Below, one piece after another: positions 23,590 to 36,228 of a DNA stretch of 64,000 bases (positions within the stretch are counted from its first letter, which is position 1; every line of letters begins with the position of its first letter). Origin of the DNA: Lepus europaeus (taxonomy: Eukaryota > Chordata > Mammalia > Lagomorpha > Leporidae); NCBI RefSeq assembly GCF_033115175.1, contig NC_084831.1, positions 74,781,502-74,845,501 on the forward strand, in the 5' to 3' direction. A program made the translations under genes and the position numbers. A model generated the notes under the pieces. It made no database searches. It was not told where the DNA came from and saw only the letters and a program-made list of their open reading frames with translations.

Positions 23590-23940
23590 TCTCTTTTTTT
23601 CCCCAAAGAAACCTTTTATTTAAGGGATACAAATTTTGTAAGTACAACTTTAGGAATATAGTGATTCTTTCCACCAAACCCGCCATCCCACTCACACTCC
23701 CACCCCTCTTCCTCCTCCCTCTCTCATTCCCAGTCCCATTCTCCATTAAGATTCATCTTCAACTAACTTTATACATAGAAGACCAACTCTGTACTAAGTA
23801 AAGATTTTAACAATTTGCACACACACAAACACACACACAAACTGATAAGTTTTACAGTTAACTTTCATAGTACAACTCATTGAGGACAGAGGTACTACAT
23901 GGGAAGTTAGTGCACAGTGACTCCTGTTGTTAATTTACCC
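23590..23940 (-). repeat. L1 3' end, antisense (older subfamily)
   Basis: 'ccttttatttaagggataca', 'ggaatatagtgattctttcc', the C-rich tract around 23680-23730, 'ttatacatagaagaccaact' and 'gtgcacagtgactcctgttg' are reverse-strand landmarks shared with the L1 3' ends at 32.2 and 45.1 kb. Only 3'UTR is present; there is no ORF2. A (CA)n tract lies at about 23818-23838. Confidence 0.85.
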
Positions 23941-26900
23941 ATATTCTCTTTTTTCAAATCCCTCTCTATTAGACAGAAGAAGAAAAGAGGTTGATGACAG
24001 AGAAAGTGTGAAGTGGAGGTGAGGAAGGCCAAGTGTGCCCGCTGCCCTGACCTTGGTGATGACCAAGGGAGGACCCAGGGAGAGGTGGCCATGACACAGT
24101 AGTAAAAATCATTGTACCTTCTTATGAAGAAAAGGAAGAGCAAACTAACTTAAAACAATTTGCAATTAAATTGGGTGAAAAAATGAGAGAGAATTGAAGA
24201 AATGAAAATTGTTCATTATAAAAGTTTCCCTTGGATATTAACTTATGCCAAAGAGAAGTGAATAATGAGATTGAACTTACAATTACCTCGAAGCCTACAA
24301 GTTTACATTCTCCAATATCAGTACACCTAAAGTGAGTTTTTCTTACATTTTAATACACTGTATTCTACATTGCGGACAGCACTGGGTGGGGGGTAGATAT
24401 CTGCACACCAAGTAAAACACCCAGATAATACACAGAAGAGTTAGTCTTGGGGAAGAAACCTACCATCTCTCTGGGACTAGCCCCTCCCCACCCCCCACAC
24501 TCACCCACTGTCACTTTGCAAGTGACAGTAAATGTATTACTTAACTATGGGAGCAAAACCTATATAAGGATGCCTAAGTCTACTGTTGTCACAGTAGGTG
24601 CACCCTTACACATCCCAGATTTTTGTTGGCTGATATCCCCAGAGTGGGGCAACAGATGCAAGGCAGCCATCCCCTGGAAACCACTGTTAAGTACTCATAC
24701 CATTCCTGTTTGTTACGAGGCAATGAAAGAACCTGGCCTTAAATGTCTGACTCCCTGCCCAATATGTCTAGAATCTCACTGGCATTCAGGATAGGAGCAT
24801 TCTTAGACTTGGCTGACTATTCTGGTTTTTGTGCCTGAAGACATCAGTCACAAATGGACAAAGGGCATCATCCACTGGGAGTGGCAGGCCTGGGTGTGGT
24901 CTACCAGGGGCACTGAGTGCCATGAGATTCCTGGAGACTGGTGGTTGTGGTAGGTGGATGTCTGGGCCCCAAAGAGCAAGTGGCAGTCAGTAAGTAGACA
25001 AAGGAATCAGATGATAACAGAATGCTTCCCGCCTACCACTTGCTGCTTCTCTCAATTTTGTTTTTCTTAGATCCTCTTTCCCTGCTGTCCTCCTGTGTAC
25101 CTTTCCCAAATCCCAAAGTGAAGTGTCCTGTTGGTCAGGGAAAAGAGTCTGTAGCATGTGGCAAATGGAAAATGTTGAAGATTTTTAAACAAAAGAGTGA
25201 TACTCAACCCAACCTAAATCAAAGATTTCTTGAGTATTTACTTTATGGCGAATACTGCAGTTTATTTGGGAGAATTGAGGATAAACATATCAAGAGTTTT
25301 ACCTAAGGAACTCATCATCTAATGGGAGGACAAACCCGTTAGACTCAAATAGTTGATGTAATTGGGGCGCCAAGGAAAGAAAAAGAGGACAGCGATGCAG
25401 AGATTTCTTCTGTAGGACAAGAAAAACACTGGCGAAGCAAATGCATTTAGATATGGAAATGCACATAAACATGAACAAAGCTGTGTTTTAAAAAAGACTT
25501 TTCTGGCAGCAATATATAAAGTTGTTTGGCTGTAGAAGAGTCTAAAGAGCATTTAGGAGGCTATTGAGATAGTCTATGGAAGAAAAGAGATGGAAAAGAA
25601 GGTATAAATGGCAGAGTTACCTCGGAGGAGGAATTGACGGTTTTGTAAATGATTGCAGAAGAGATAGGAAACTTGACTTTAAGGTTTCAAACCTTGGTGA
25701 TGACATTTAAAAAAAAATACGAAGCCTAGAAAGAGATGTAAAAGGGAAGATACTGAATTCAATTTAGACACCATGAGTTCTTTGAGGTACCAGGGCCTAT
25801 CTTAAGTAGAGAAGAGGAGTGTACAGATGGAAGGCTGCACACAGTGTTCCGAGGGGCCAACAGGGCCTAAAACAGAGCTGTGGAGGTCACCAGCAGACAA
25901 GGCCCAAAGAGTAGATGAGTTTGCTGAGGAAGACAGAGAACAGGACGGGAAGGGCTGAGGGACAAACGTATAGATCACAAATATGGAGAATGTAAGGAAG
26001 GAAGCAGGTACTGCAGTCATATGGTTCAAAAGAAAACCAAAAATTTCCATAGAAAACAAGGATGGAGAAGTTTCTGGAAGGAGGGACTGCTCAGGTAACA
26101 AGGAGACACAAACAAGGAAGATGAAATATGAGAACACTGGATGTCACAACGAATTAGTCATTGATGACTTTCAGGAGAGAGGTTTCATGCTGAGAGATTT
26201 CTCTTCCCATAGGTTAGTTAACAAGGACTTAGCAAATTTCACTGGAGTGTCTAAGTGTTGAAACTAAAGAGAAGCTTTAAGCTTTCTAGGAGCTTACCCG
26301 TAAGTTATAAGAGAAGATAAGGACTAGGGGCTACCTGAGAGGATGAAGCAAGTGGCAGCAATTTAACTTGGTCTGCTGACCATTTTGCTCAATCAGAGGC
26401 CTGTTGTAATTCTGCTTTCTTTCAAGTTCTTATTTCCGGCATTGTCAGGGGAAGGTGGGTGGCAGTTAATAGGGAGTTAATGTTGTTCAAAGATGACTAA
26501 GGCTGTAAATCACAATCAGGCTCTCCCTACAATTCATGCTTAAAAATTCAAGGAATTTCCCCCTCAGAAAGTCACCTCCACTCCACCCACTGTTCCTGTC
26601 CTATTTTATCTTGTGAGCACAATTCATCCCCATAAGGGCACGTACAAATTCCTTGTCTTAGAAGGCCAGCCCATTGAGAGGCCCTTGATGACTGCCGTCT
26701 GGTTATAGAGCTATTCCTCAGAGAGTGGTAATTTCTAAAATCTACAGCAATCTCACAATAGCTTTGCTTTCTGTGTAGCAAATTCAGGGCTCAGTCTCCC
26801 TATTTTATTAGGCTTAGCTTTAAAAATCATTAATCTGGAAAATTCTAAATGAATGTATATCTTTTCTTGGCTTTTGCTTCAAGTATCTATTTTTCTTTGG

Positions 26901-27221
26901 ATGCTCAGTCTCTGACTACCCAGAGCAGTCTGACAACAAATGGCACTGTGTTATCCATGAGTAGAAAATTATTTTTGCCCTATTCAAATACTTCTTCTCA
27001 GCCACGCACAAATCCTATATATAGGTTGGCTGTTTAAGTGTGCAACTAAGAGGTGGTGTCTATATTGTTAGAAGAGAATACAATTGTGTGTTTACCTAAC
27101 AGGTAATCTCTGTGTTGTCAGAGTTAGGCATGTGAATATTAATTATTTTTGAGCCATATTAACATAGCATTCAATCGCACACAGTTTATACTCTTTTCAA
27201 AATAAAAGCAGCTAAATAGCT
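23941..27221. other. single-copy sequence, no gene seen
   Basis: 3.3 kb without a lagomorph SINE. An L2-like antisense fragment is likely at 25200-25330 ('cttgagtatttactttatgg', 'aactcatcatctaatgggag'). Frames of up to 115 codons (24447-24794, 25802-26137) show no recognisable similarity. Confidence 0.45.
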
Positions 27222-27565
27222 ACTTGGTTAATCCTCCGCCTGTGGTGCCGGCACCCCGGGTTCTAGTCCCGGTTGGGGCGCCGGATTCTGTCCCGGTTGC
27301 TCCTCTTCCAGTGCAGCTCTCTGCTGTGGCCCAGGAAGGCAGTGGAGGATGACCCAAGTGCTTGGGTCCCTGTACCCGCAAGGGAGAACAGGAGAAGTAC
27401 TTGGCTCCTGGCTTCAGATCGGTGCAGCGCTGGCCGTAGCGGCCATTTTGGGGGTGAACCAACGGAAAAGGAAGGCCTTTCTCTGTCTCTCTCTCGCTGT
27501 CTATAACTCTCTCTCTCTGTCTCTCTCTCTCACTATCTAACTCTGCCTGGCAAAAAAAAAAAAAA
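27222..27565 (+). repeat. CSINE, sense, head clipped
   Basis: Begins inside the head at 'acttggttaatcctccgcct', with a perfect box B 'ggttctagtcc' (about 27259), body 'ggcagtggaggatgacccaa', a CT-rich (TCTCTG)n tract and an A14 tail. The first dozen bases of the tRNA head are absent or diverged. Confidence 0.93.
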
Positions 27566-27589
27566 TGTTTCTGTCGTTGAATGGGAGAG

Positions 27590-27712
27590 GGAGGAAGAAG
27601 GGTTGGAGTGTGGGCGGGAGGGAGGGTTGGATGGGAAGTATCACTCTGTTCCTAAATCTGTACACATGAAATACATGAAACTTGTATAAGTTAAATAAAA
27701 TTTAAAAAACAA
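27590..27712 (+). repeat. L1 3' end, sense (older subfamily)
   Basis: The G-rich tract 'gggcgggagggagggttgg', 'atcactctgttcctaaatct', 'atgaaatacatgaaacttgt' and the terminal 'aagttaaataaaattt' mirror the antisense copy at 32.2 kb. It is only the last ~120 bp of an L1, a typical severe 5' truncation. Confidence 0.75.
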
Positions 27713-28402
27713 AACAAAAGAGGATATCTCTGTCACTTATACAATTCTGTAGAATTTTTATTTATATATATATGCCTTTGTGAGTGTACACACACACACA
27801 CACACCCTCAAAAGTTCTCAGGAAGGCACCTTTGTAAGCTTGCCCTCCATGGTTGTTGGTTTATCTGTCAAAGAAATTCATTACCAAAAGAATGCCTTGC
27901 TTTGTATGCTTACTAAATTTTTAAAAAATGTTTTTCATTATATTTGTGCAGACGTAAGTTGGCTAGCTCATAATTTACCAAATGCAATCATTTGTCAGGG
28001 TTATTTCCAATCACTCAGAAAAATATGCCTTTGTGTATTTTGATTATTTAAAGCAATTTTCTTTCCATTATGTGTATGTGCCACCAGAACAGCATGACTG
28101 TCTTGACTGAGGAAGTGGCAATGCTCTTAATTTTCAAACATGCATCTGCAGAAGTACTTTTGATTGTTTAACCAATGTACAGATAGAAATGTGTAGATAA
28201 ATGTTTTTGCATGCATTTAATTTCCTTGGCCCTTCAGAAAAGAAAGTGCAAAAGGAAATTATATATGCTGTTGTTTGCACTTACATATATTTATTAAATT
28301 AAAAGCAGAGGAAATGTTTAATATATGTAAGCATAAAGATTAGGACACACACCTGATATAGAAGTCTCTGTTATTTGACTGCATTTTAAAAAATTTTATT
28401 TA
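27713..28402. other. single-copy AT-rich sequence
   Basis: A (CA)n tract lies at 27787-27805. An 87-codon frame at 27780-28043 starts inside the microsatellite and has no recognisable similarity. Confidence 0.5.
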
Positions 28403-28728
28403 GGGGCCGGCGCCATGGCTCACTTGGTTAATCTTCTGCCTGCGGCACTGGTATCCCATATGGGCGCTGGGTTCTGGTCCCGGTTGCTCCTCTTCCAGTC
28501 CAGCTCTCTGCTGTGGCCCGGGAGGGCAGTGGAAGATGGTCCACGTGCTCGGGCCCCTGCACCTGCATGGGAGACCAGGAGGAAGCACCTGGCTCCTGGC
28601 TTCAGATCGGCGCAGCGCTGGCCATAGTGGCCATTTGGGGAGTGAACCAACAGAAGGAAGACCTTTCTCTCTGTCTCTCTCTCTGTCTCACTGTTTATGA
28701 CTCCAGCTGTCAAATAAAAAAAAAAAAT
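28403..28728 (+). repeat. young CSINE, sense
   Basis: A nearly intact head 'ggggccggcgccatggctca', body 'ggcagtggaagatggtccac', 'ggggagtgaaccaacagaag', CT tract and A-tail. It abuts an antisense SINE tail to tail. Confidence 0.95.
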
Positions 28729-29021
28729 TATTTATTTGTTTTCATTTTCTTTGAAAGGCAGAGAGAGAAAGAGAGAGAAAGAGACAGAGATATCCAGCCA
28801 GGGGTGGGCTAGGCCAAACCCAGGAGCCTGGAACTCAATCCATGTGCCCTGTATGAATAAGAGGAGCCCAAATACTTTGAACCATCATCTGCCGCTCCCA
28901 AGGGTGCGCATAAACAGGAAGCTGGATCAAAAGCAGAAGACCCAGGACTTGAACCAGGCACTTAAAAAGGGATGTAGGGGTCCCAAGTGGCAACTTAACC
29001 ACTGTACCAAGTGCTTGCCCT
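28729..29021 (-). repeat. old CSINE, antisense
   Basis: 'tttgaaaggcagagagagaa', 'ccaggagcctggaactcaat', 'gacttgaaccaggcactta' and the head 'taccaagtgcttgccct'. It is more diverged than its neighbour. Confidence 0.85.
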
Positions 29022-30484
29022 GGACGATATTTTATTTAGTGAAACATCAATTTAAAAATTTATTTGAATTTCAAACTTTATAACAAACTCTGAAGTTCTT
29101 AGGAGTCAAATAATAACATTCAAACATCTTACTTGCTCAATGGATGGATCTATTATTTTCCAAGGGGACAGAAAAAAGTAACATCCCATCCAAGTCAAAC
29201 CTCTCAGAGACTACTCTCTCTTGAATATGGTCTCACTACTTGACTATGGAATCAAGTTCCTTTTTTCGTTTTTCTTTTATTCTGAGCTCGTGTATTTCAC
29301 TTGCTCTAAGATGCTGTCAATAGTAATATGCAAGTTTATTTTCTACTCTACAAAGAAAATGTAAAAGTTTGCCAATGAAGCTATGATATATCATTGACGG
29401 AACAACTTAGCCCAATTTCAGGGACGTTAACAAGGAGGAAAGCACATCCTAGAGTGGATAAAATAAGGATATATGGAATAATTAGGGAGCTTTGGCTCGT
29501 GGATACAGTATGTTATTAATTACATCAGCATAACTCAAGGGTACGCCTTTCCCGAAAAGAGAAGATTTATTACCTCCTCTACTCAGTGGAACTGAGAAAA
29601 TAGACTCTGTCCTCCGAATGGTTTCTAATGTTTCCTATGCATAGAGTTATCAAGAAGATAGCCGCTCTTTTTGGAGAGAGATGACATTGGCTAGAACAAG
29701 ACAGAATACTAGTTCCAAAAATACAAACACCTTAGGATTTAGAGTTTAAACAAACTTTAGAATTTTTGTTTCTGTGAGAATTTAAGCTATAGATTAAGCT
29801 AGCAGAGACTTGATTTCCCTACCCACACCATATCCCTGATTTGCTGCTTTTTAGCCCATCTGATGTTCCCTCTCCACTCCACTCTGGGACTAAGAGGCAT
29901 TCAAAATTTTGTTACGGGAGACTACAACAGAATTGAGTGCCATATATTCCTTAAAATATCATTATGAATAAATATAAAAGGATAATCATCAAAATTTATA
30001 AAATCTTCAAATGTATTAAAACCACCATAACCCAAACAAATCATTATAAAATACCTAAACTGATCATTAGACAAGTTAGTTCAATGGTTTGGCCATCAGA
30101 GAATGGATCTAAGAAAAATAACCTTGTCTCTATCCTCTAAAACACCACCAATACATAACTCAGTGCCTGGTGAGTGATACGTACCCAATAAGGATTTGTT
30201 GAGTTTCTTGATGAATTATGGCCAAAGAGTCCCTTTCCTTATTGTTTTGGAGTCAGGCATTATTAGACCACAAGTAATGCTAGGGAAAAATGCTAAATAG
30301 CATTTTAATTGATTCCATCACATATTGCATATTAAGGTTTTTTTTTTATCAAAGTTCAGATTCTTCTGGCATTATATGCAATATTCAGTACCCATAACAC
30401 TCCAGCTATTAAATAACCATGTATGAAGCTACTCATGAGATTCAGGTATTAAAGATTGAAAGGCAAAAGGTCCTACCATCAACA
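29022..30484. other. single-copy sequence, no gene seen
   Basis: No landmark of lagomorph repeats. A T9 run lies near 30339. No frame of interest. Confidence 0.5.
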
Positions 30485-30570
30485 GCAGTATTTCTCAAAC
30501 TTTTCTAATCTATGACCCATTTTTCACTCTCAAAAATATTTATCAGTTCAATTTAAAACAATAATCACAA

Positions 30571-30891
30571 GGCCAGTGCCGTGGCTCAACAGGCTAATCC
30601 TCCACCTTGCGGCGCTGGTACACCGGGTTCTAGTCCCGGTCGGGGCACCGGATTCTGTCCCGGTTGCCCCTCTTCCAGACCAGCTCTCTGCTGTGGCCCG
30701 GGAGTGCAGTGGAGGATGGCCTGGGTGCTTGGGTCCTGCACCCCATGGGAGACCAGGAGAAGCACCTGGCTCCTGGCTTCGGATCAGCGTGGTGCACTGG
30801 CCACAGCGAGCCGGCCATTGGAGGGTGAACCAAAGGCAAAGGAAGACCTTTCTCTCTGGCTCTCTCTCTCTCACTGTCCACTCTGCCTGTC

Positions 30892-30940
<49 letters not shown>
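30571..30940 (+). repeat. young CSINE with perfect 15-bp TSD
   Basis: Head 'ggccagtgccgtggctcaac', box A-like segment at 30582-30593, box B 'ggttctagtcc' at 30626-30636, CT tract, A27 tail and a terminal (GA)n. It is flanked by 'aaacaataatcacaa' at 30556-30570 and again at 30941-30955 without mismatch, which marks a recent target-primed insertion. Confidence 0.97.
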
Positions 30941-30941
<1 letters not shown>

Positions 30942-31598
30942 AACAATAATCACAAAACCATTGTACAAAACACATTTTTATGAAAAATAAAATATTATAA
31001 AACCAAAGGTTAATCTGGAAAGTGAAAATCATAACATTTTTGAAAATATTTTAATGTATGCATTGAGAAGACAGCTAAATTTTCATATCTATTTCTATAT
31101 CAAACTTATTGTGATAAATTGTTTATTTTAGATATCTGAAGAAAATCAGCTCTGTATATAGATTAGTTGGGAAACGAAAGATCATTTTCAGATAAATGTG
31201 ATATTCTTCCCTGATATCGGACAACACTTGGACAAATAATAGCTTATTAAAGATTAGTTGCAAGGTGGAATCTGAAACCATAGCAATGAACTTTTAGAAA
31301 TCTCCTTCATTAAAATGCATTGATCAATCTTACATTTTGAATTGAATTTTTATCCACACATTGCATGCATGATTTGCAGCATCATACATTGGTAATTTGC
31401 AAAATATTGTTTCACTAAATTATGAAGATATTTCAAATGTCAACATTTCTCATAAAATACTTTTTTTTAAATCACCACTGTTTATATCGCTTTCAAGCTT
31501 AACAGAAAAGTGTATACATATTGGAAAGCTGTGAGGCCCACAGTGAAAGGTACAAATTGTTCATTAAGTTATAACTTTCATCTGAATGTTTGAATTTT

Positions 31599-31928
31599 TT
31601 TTTTTTTTTTTGACAGGCAGAGTGGATAGTGAGAGAGACAGACAGAGAGAAAGGTCTTCCTTTTTGCTGTTGGTTCACCCGCCAATGGCCGCTGCGGCCG
31701 GCGCATCCCGCTGATCCGAAGCCAGGAGCCAGGTGCTTCTCCTGGTCTCCCATGTGGGTGCAGGGCCCAAGGACTTGGGCCATCCTCCACTGCCTTCCCG
31801 GGCCATAGCAGAGAGCTGGCCTGGAATAGGGGCAACCGGGATAGAATCCGGCGCCCCGACCGGGACTAGAACCCGGGGTGCCAGCGCTGCTAGGCGGAGG
31901 ATTAGCCTGTTAAGCCACGGAGCCGGCC
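31599..31928 (-). repeat. young CSINE with perfect TSD, antisense
   Basis: T-tract, 'gacaggcagagtggatagtg', 'ggactagaacccggggtgcc' and the head 'ttaagccacggagccggcc'. It is flanked by 'tgaatgtttgaatttt' at 31583-31598 and 31929-31944. The GC-rich, little-decayed sequence indicates a young copy. Confidence 0.97.
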
Positions 31929-32159
31929 TGAATGTTTGAATTTTATCTTTGACAATGAATACTATTGGTTGTTCTCATCAACATAATTGACTCATAGTTA
32001 TTCTTTTTTTGGAATTTAAAGGTAAATTTTATTTTTGGTGCAAAAGTTCTTCGAATGGTTTTTTCATAGTATGGATTTTCCATGAGCATTTTGAAAACCT
32101 CTCAAAGGATGTTGGTATATAATATATTTCATTGTTTTACTTATTTATTTTCTTATTTA

Positions 32160-32606
32160 TTTATTTTGCTTTTTCCCCAGAAAACTTTTATTTAAGGTAT
32201 ACAAACTTCACAGATTTCATAAATATAAATCTAGGAACATAGTGATTCTTCCCAACCTACCCTCCCTCCCACGTGCACTCCCACACTTCCTCCTCCATCT
32301 CCTATTGCTATTCTTATTTTTTACTAAGTTCTATTTTCAATTAACTTTATACATATAAGATAACCCTACACTAAGTACAGAGTTCAACAAATAATATGAA
32401 AAAAAAAAATTGTTCTCCAACAATCGAGACAAGGGCCATTCAAAGTCATCACATCTCAAAGTGTCAATTTCACTTCTATAGATTACCTTTTAGGTACACT
32501 GTTAGTTACCCCAGATCAAGGAGAACATATGGTATTTGTCTTCTGGGGACTGGCTTATTTCACTAAGCATAATGTTTTCCAGTTGCATTCATTTTGTTGC
32601 AAACAT
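32160..32606 (-). repeat. L1 3' end, antisense, short 3'UTR
   Basis: 'aacttttatttaaggtatac', 'ggaacatagtgattcttccc', a C-rich tract, then 'gtactactagttaccccaga'-type sequence (here 'ctgttagttaccccagatca') and 'ggcttatttcactaagcata'. The last two belong to the C-terminal end of L1 ORF2 in reverse. The distance from 3' end to ORF2 end is only about 320 bp, far shorter than in the copy at 58.8-60.0 kb. Confidence 0.85.
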
Positions 32607-32764
32607 TAAAACAAAGCACCTAAGTTTGAATAACCATAGCGTGTCTGTTAACTGCATTTTAGAGTAAACATGGTATTCCACGAAAAGAGCAGCTATTTCA
32701 GCTTGCAACTCAAACGTTGATCTCACAAGTGCTATTCCATATACAGTGCAAGTGGGTTTTGCAC

Positions 32765-33030
32765 ACATTTTTTGATTAATATGTAAAACGTGTACATATT
32801 ATGAGATACAATGCAAAATTTCAACACATGTGTATAGCCTAAACTGATCAAATTAGGCAAGTACCATTTCTGTTTCCTCGTATTTTCTTTGTGTTTGCAG
32901 CCTTGCAGCTCCTTCCAGTTCTTGACACAGTATTAAACTTTATTGTAAACTGTAGCTGTCCCACTGTACTGTGGATCACTAGCATCTTCAATGACATTCC
33001 TAATTGGAATTGGTATGTTATTATTAGTGT
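32765..33030 (-). repeat. older L1M-like fragment, antisense
   Basis: 'catattatgagatacaatgc', 'aactgatcaaattaggcaag', 'tattaaactttattgtaaac' and 'cccactgtactgtggatcac' echo the 3'-region sequence of old mammalian L1M elements. High divergence limits certainty. Confidence 0.5.
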
Positions 33031-33869
33031 TGTGCTGTTTTTGTTTTTGTTTTGCTGCAAGTGTGAGGTGGTTAAGAACATAATAACCACAATACTGCAA
33101 AGTGGTTTTGTGCCACTGCCTTAATTTATGCTAAGATGTTAGCAATTTTATACACCAGTGCTTTCCATCATCACTGTAAATGTCAACAGAGTAAAAACGG
33201 CCAAAAAAAGGTCTCGGTATTATTTTGAAAGTAAATTTGACTTTACAGATCCTGTAAAAGGATCCAGGGACCTGGAAGGATTTGCTGACTTGACGTTGAG
33301 AAGCTACAGTAGAGACTCAAAGGCTAAGGGAGAAGAGAGGTGAACGCGCATGGCATTTTTCAGTGGTTTGCAGTCATTTCACAGCCCTTCCCAGAGGTGG
33401 ACACACGCGAGGAGGATCCTAATGGACTTCTAAGTGCTAAGTGTCTGCAGAGAATGGAAAGAAATCATTGGCTGATTGAATCCTGCGCCTGGGGATATTA
33501 TTTCTGTTTTCATTTTACTAATTCTCTTTCTAAAGTCTAAAGAGAGCTCAACCATATGGTTCCTATATGGCAATTGGATTCCAAAAAACATGCATGCCCA
33601 GTCAAGTAAGGTCATTAATAAACTATTACCACTCAAGGTTGAATTACTATGGGAATTTGGAAGGGAGGACCTGGATAGTTGCATGAGATTCCATGTTGGA
33701 TCGCGTAGACGTTTTTATGTGGTAAACCAGATGTCATCTATTTTATGTACTTCAGGGCTCTGTGTTACAACAGAAATAAATTCAAACTGGTCCTCATCTG
33801 TATGACCTGGCTGGATATCATTAACCATTTGAAATAAGACTACTAGAAGGTGAAAATAACTGACATGAA
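33031..33869. other. single-copy sequence, no gene seen
   Basis: Frames up to 109 codons (33476-33805) overlap others on both strands and carry no recognised domain. Confidence 0.45.
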
Positions 33870-34060
33870 TTGAATTCCCAATTTGTGACTTTGTGGCCTT
33901 ACTGACATTATCACATTTAATTATCAAACAATTTAATAGATATTAAAATAGTCCCATTTTTAAGACCAAGAGACTAAGGTTCACAGACTTAAGTAACATG
34001 TCACAGGTCACAAAATACATAAGATTTAGAACTGGCTTCTAAGCTGACCGTGTCTAATTG
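33870..34060 (-). repeat. MIR, antisense
   Basis: 'agtcccatttttaagaccaa', 'gagactaaggttcacagact', 'aagtaacatgtcacaggtca' and 'gatttagaactggcttctaa' follow the reverse MIR core (allele-typical 'cccattttacagatgaggaaactgaggc'). Confidence 0.85.
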
Positions 34061-34573
34061 GGAAGTCCCTGCTATTTCACAACCAGGAGGATACACAGCA
34101 AAACTGGGAGTAGGCAGGAGTATATCAAGAGTAAGATAAGCCCCAAGACAAACACTGTCTATTTCACTGGAACACCAATTTACTCATGGAGTAGATTCTT
34201 AAAAAGTAGTTTAAAAATTAGAAACAAAGATTGGAAACAAAAATTAGGAAAAAAACATACATAATGAAATATGAAGATGAGGATGGAGACGTTTCTGAAA
34301 TTCTCCCTGGGATGAAGGAGTTGGGATAGAGTGTCCAAGAGTTGGGAGTTCACGCTGCTATGCGTTAAGGGAACTTCTGAAACGCACTTTAAGACATTCA
34401 TCCTTACATCCAGCAAACCAATGTATTTGGCAGGTGGCAGACCAAGTTCTGTCTAGTGAGGGTACAAAGCATTGAAAGCACTAATAAAGTGCTCATCTCT
34501 CCCTAATATTATGGTGTACGGCAAATTTCCAAATAATTTACATATGTGCGACATCAGTGAGTAGCAAAAGGGA
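34061..34573. other. single-copy sequence, no gene seen
   Basis: Unremarkable AT-rich DNA upstream of the RBBP4 pseudogene; it provides the left target-site duplication. Confidence 0.5.
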
Positions 34574-34691
34574 ATGAGACTGGAGGCCCGCGCCCCCCGC
34601 GCCCCCCGCGCCCCTCTCACAATGTTCAACCCCGGGATCCCCGCCCCCCGGCTCGCCTGCCCACCGTGGGCGACAAGGAAGCAGCCTTTGA

Positions 34692-34880
<189 letters not shown>

Positions 34881-34883
34881 TAG

Positions 34884-35066
<183 letters not shown>

Positions 35067-35107
35067 TAGAAGGCTTGCATCAGTGCTACAAAGACTCTAT
35101 CCAGTGA

Positions 35108-35344
<237 letters not shown>

Positions 35345-35356
35345 TAGCAGCAGTAG

Positions 35357-35636
<280 letters not shown>

Positions 35637-35705
35637 TAGTCACCTCACAACGAGACTGTTTTGGCTTCTAGTGGTACTGATCGCCGGCTGAATGTCTGGG
35701 ATTGA

Positions 35706-35816
<111 letters not shown>

Positions 35817-35819
35817 TGA

Positions 35820-35930
<111 letters not shown>

Positions 35931-36022
35931 TAGATACAGCTGCACTTCCTGCGACTTAAGCTCTGCTATCCCTCTGTAATAGGTCCCACCAACAATGCTA
36001 TTAGCCCAATCAGTGGGCATTT

Positions 36023-36228
36023 CCTTTCTTTTTTTAAAAAAACTTTTATTTAATGAATATAAATTTCCAAAGTACAGCTTATGGGTTACAATGGCTTCCT
36101 CCCCCCCCACAACTTCCCTCCCACCCACAACCCTCCCCTTTCCCACTCCCTCTCCCCTTCCATTCACATCAAGATTCATTTTCAATTCTCTTTATATACA
36201 AAAGATCAGTTTAGTATATATTAAGTAA
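36023..36228 (-). repeat. L1 3' fragment inside the RBBP4 pseudogene 3'UTR
   Basis: 'cttttatttaatgaatataa', 'atttccaaagtacagcttat', a C-rich tract and 'ctctttatatacaaaagatc' match the young L1 3' end in reverse. It is flanked by 'agtgggcattt' (36012-36022) and 'agtgggcgttt' (36229-36239), an imperfect TSD that also rejoins the RBBP4 3'UTR. Only about 205 bp inserted. Confidence 0.93.

Larger units (their letters stand above)
30485..32000. repeat. MER-type ancient repeat, interrupted by two SINEs
   Basis: 'cagtatttctcaaacttttc', 'atgacccatttttcactctc', then after the first SINE 'catttttatgaaaaataaa', 'gacagctaaattttcatatc', 'gaatctgaaaccatagcaat' and, after the second SINE, 'caacataattgactcatagt' follow in order the pattern of an old placental-wide repeat whose copies start 'ggttctcaaacttttt'. 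I cannot name the family safely; a DNA-transposon fossil is the best guess. Confidence 0.4.

Noticed and set aside
30548-30983. Frames of 108-135 codons in the SINE at 30.6-30.9 kb, and similar ones in other SINEs
   Set aside because: The same frames recur in every CSINE because the repeat is GC-rich and stop-poor; they are not genes.
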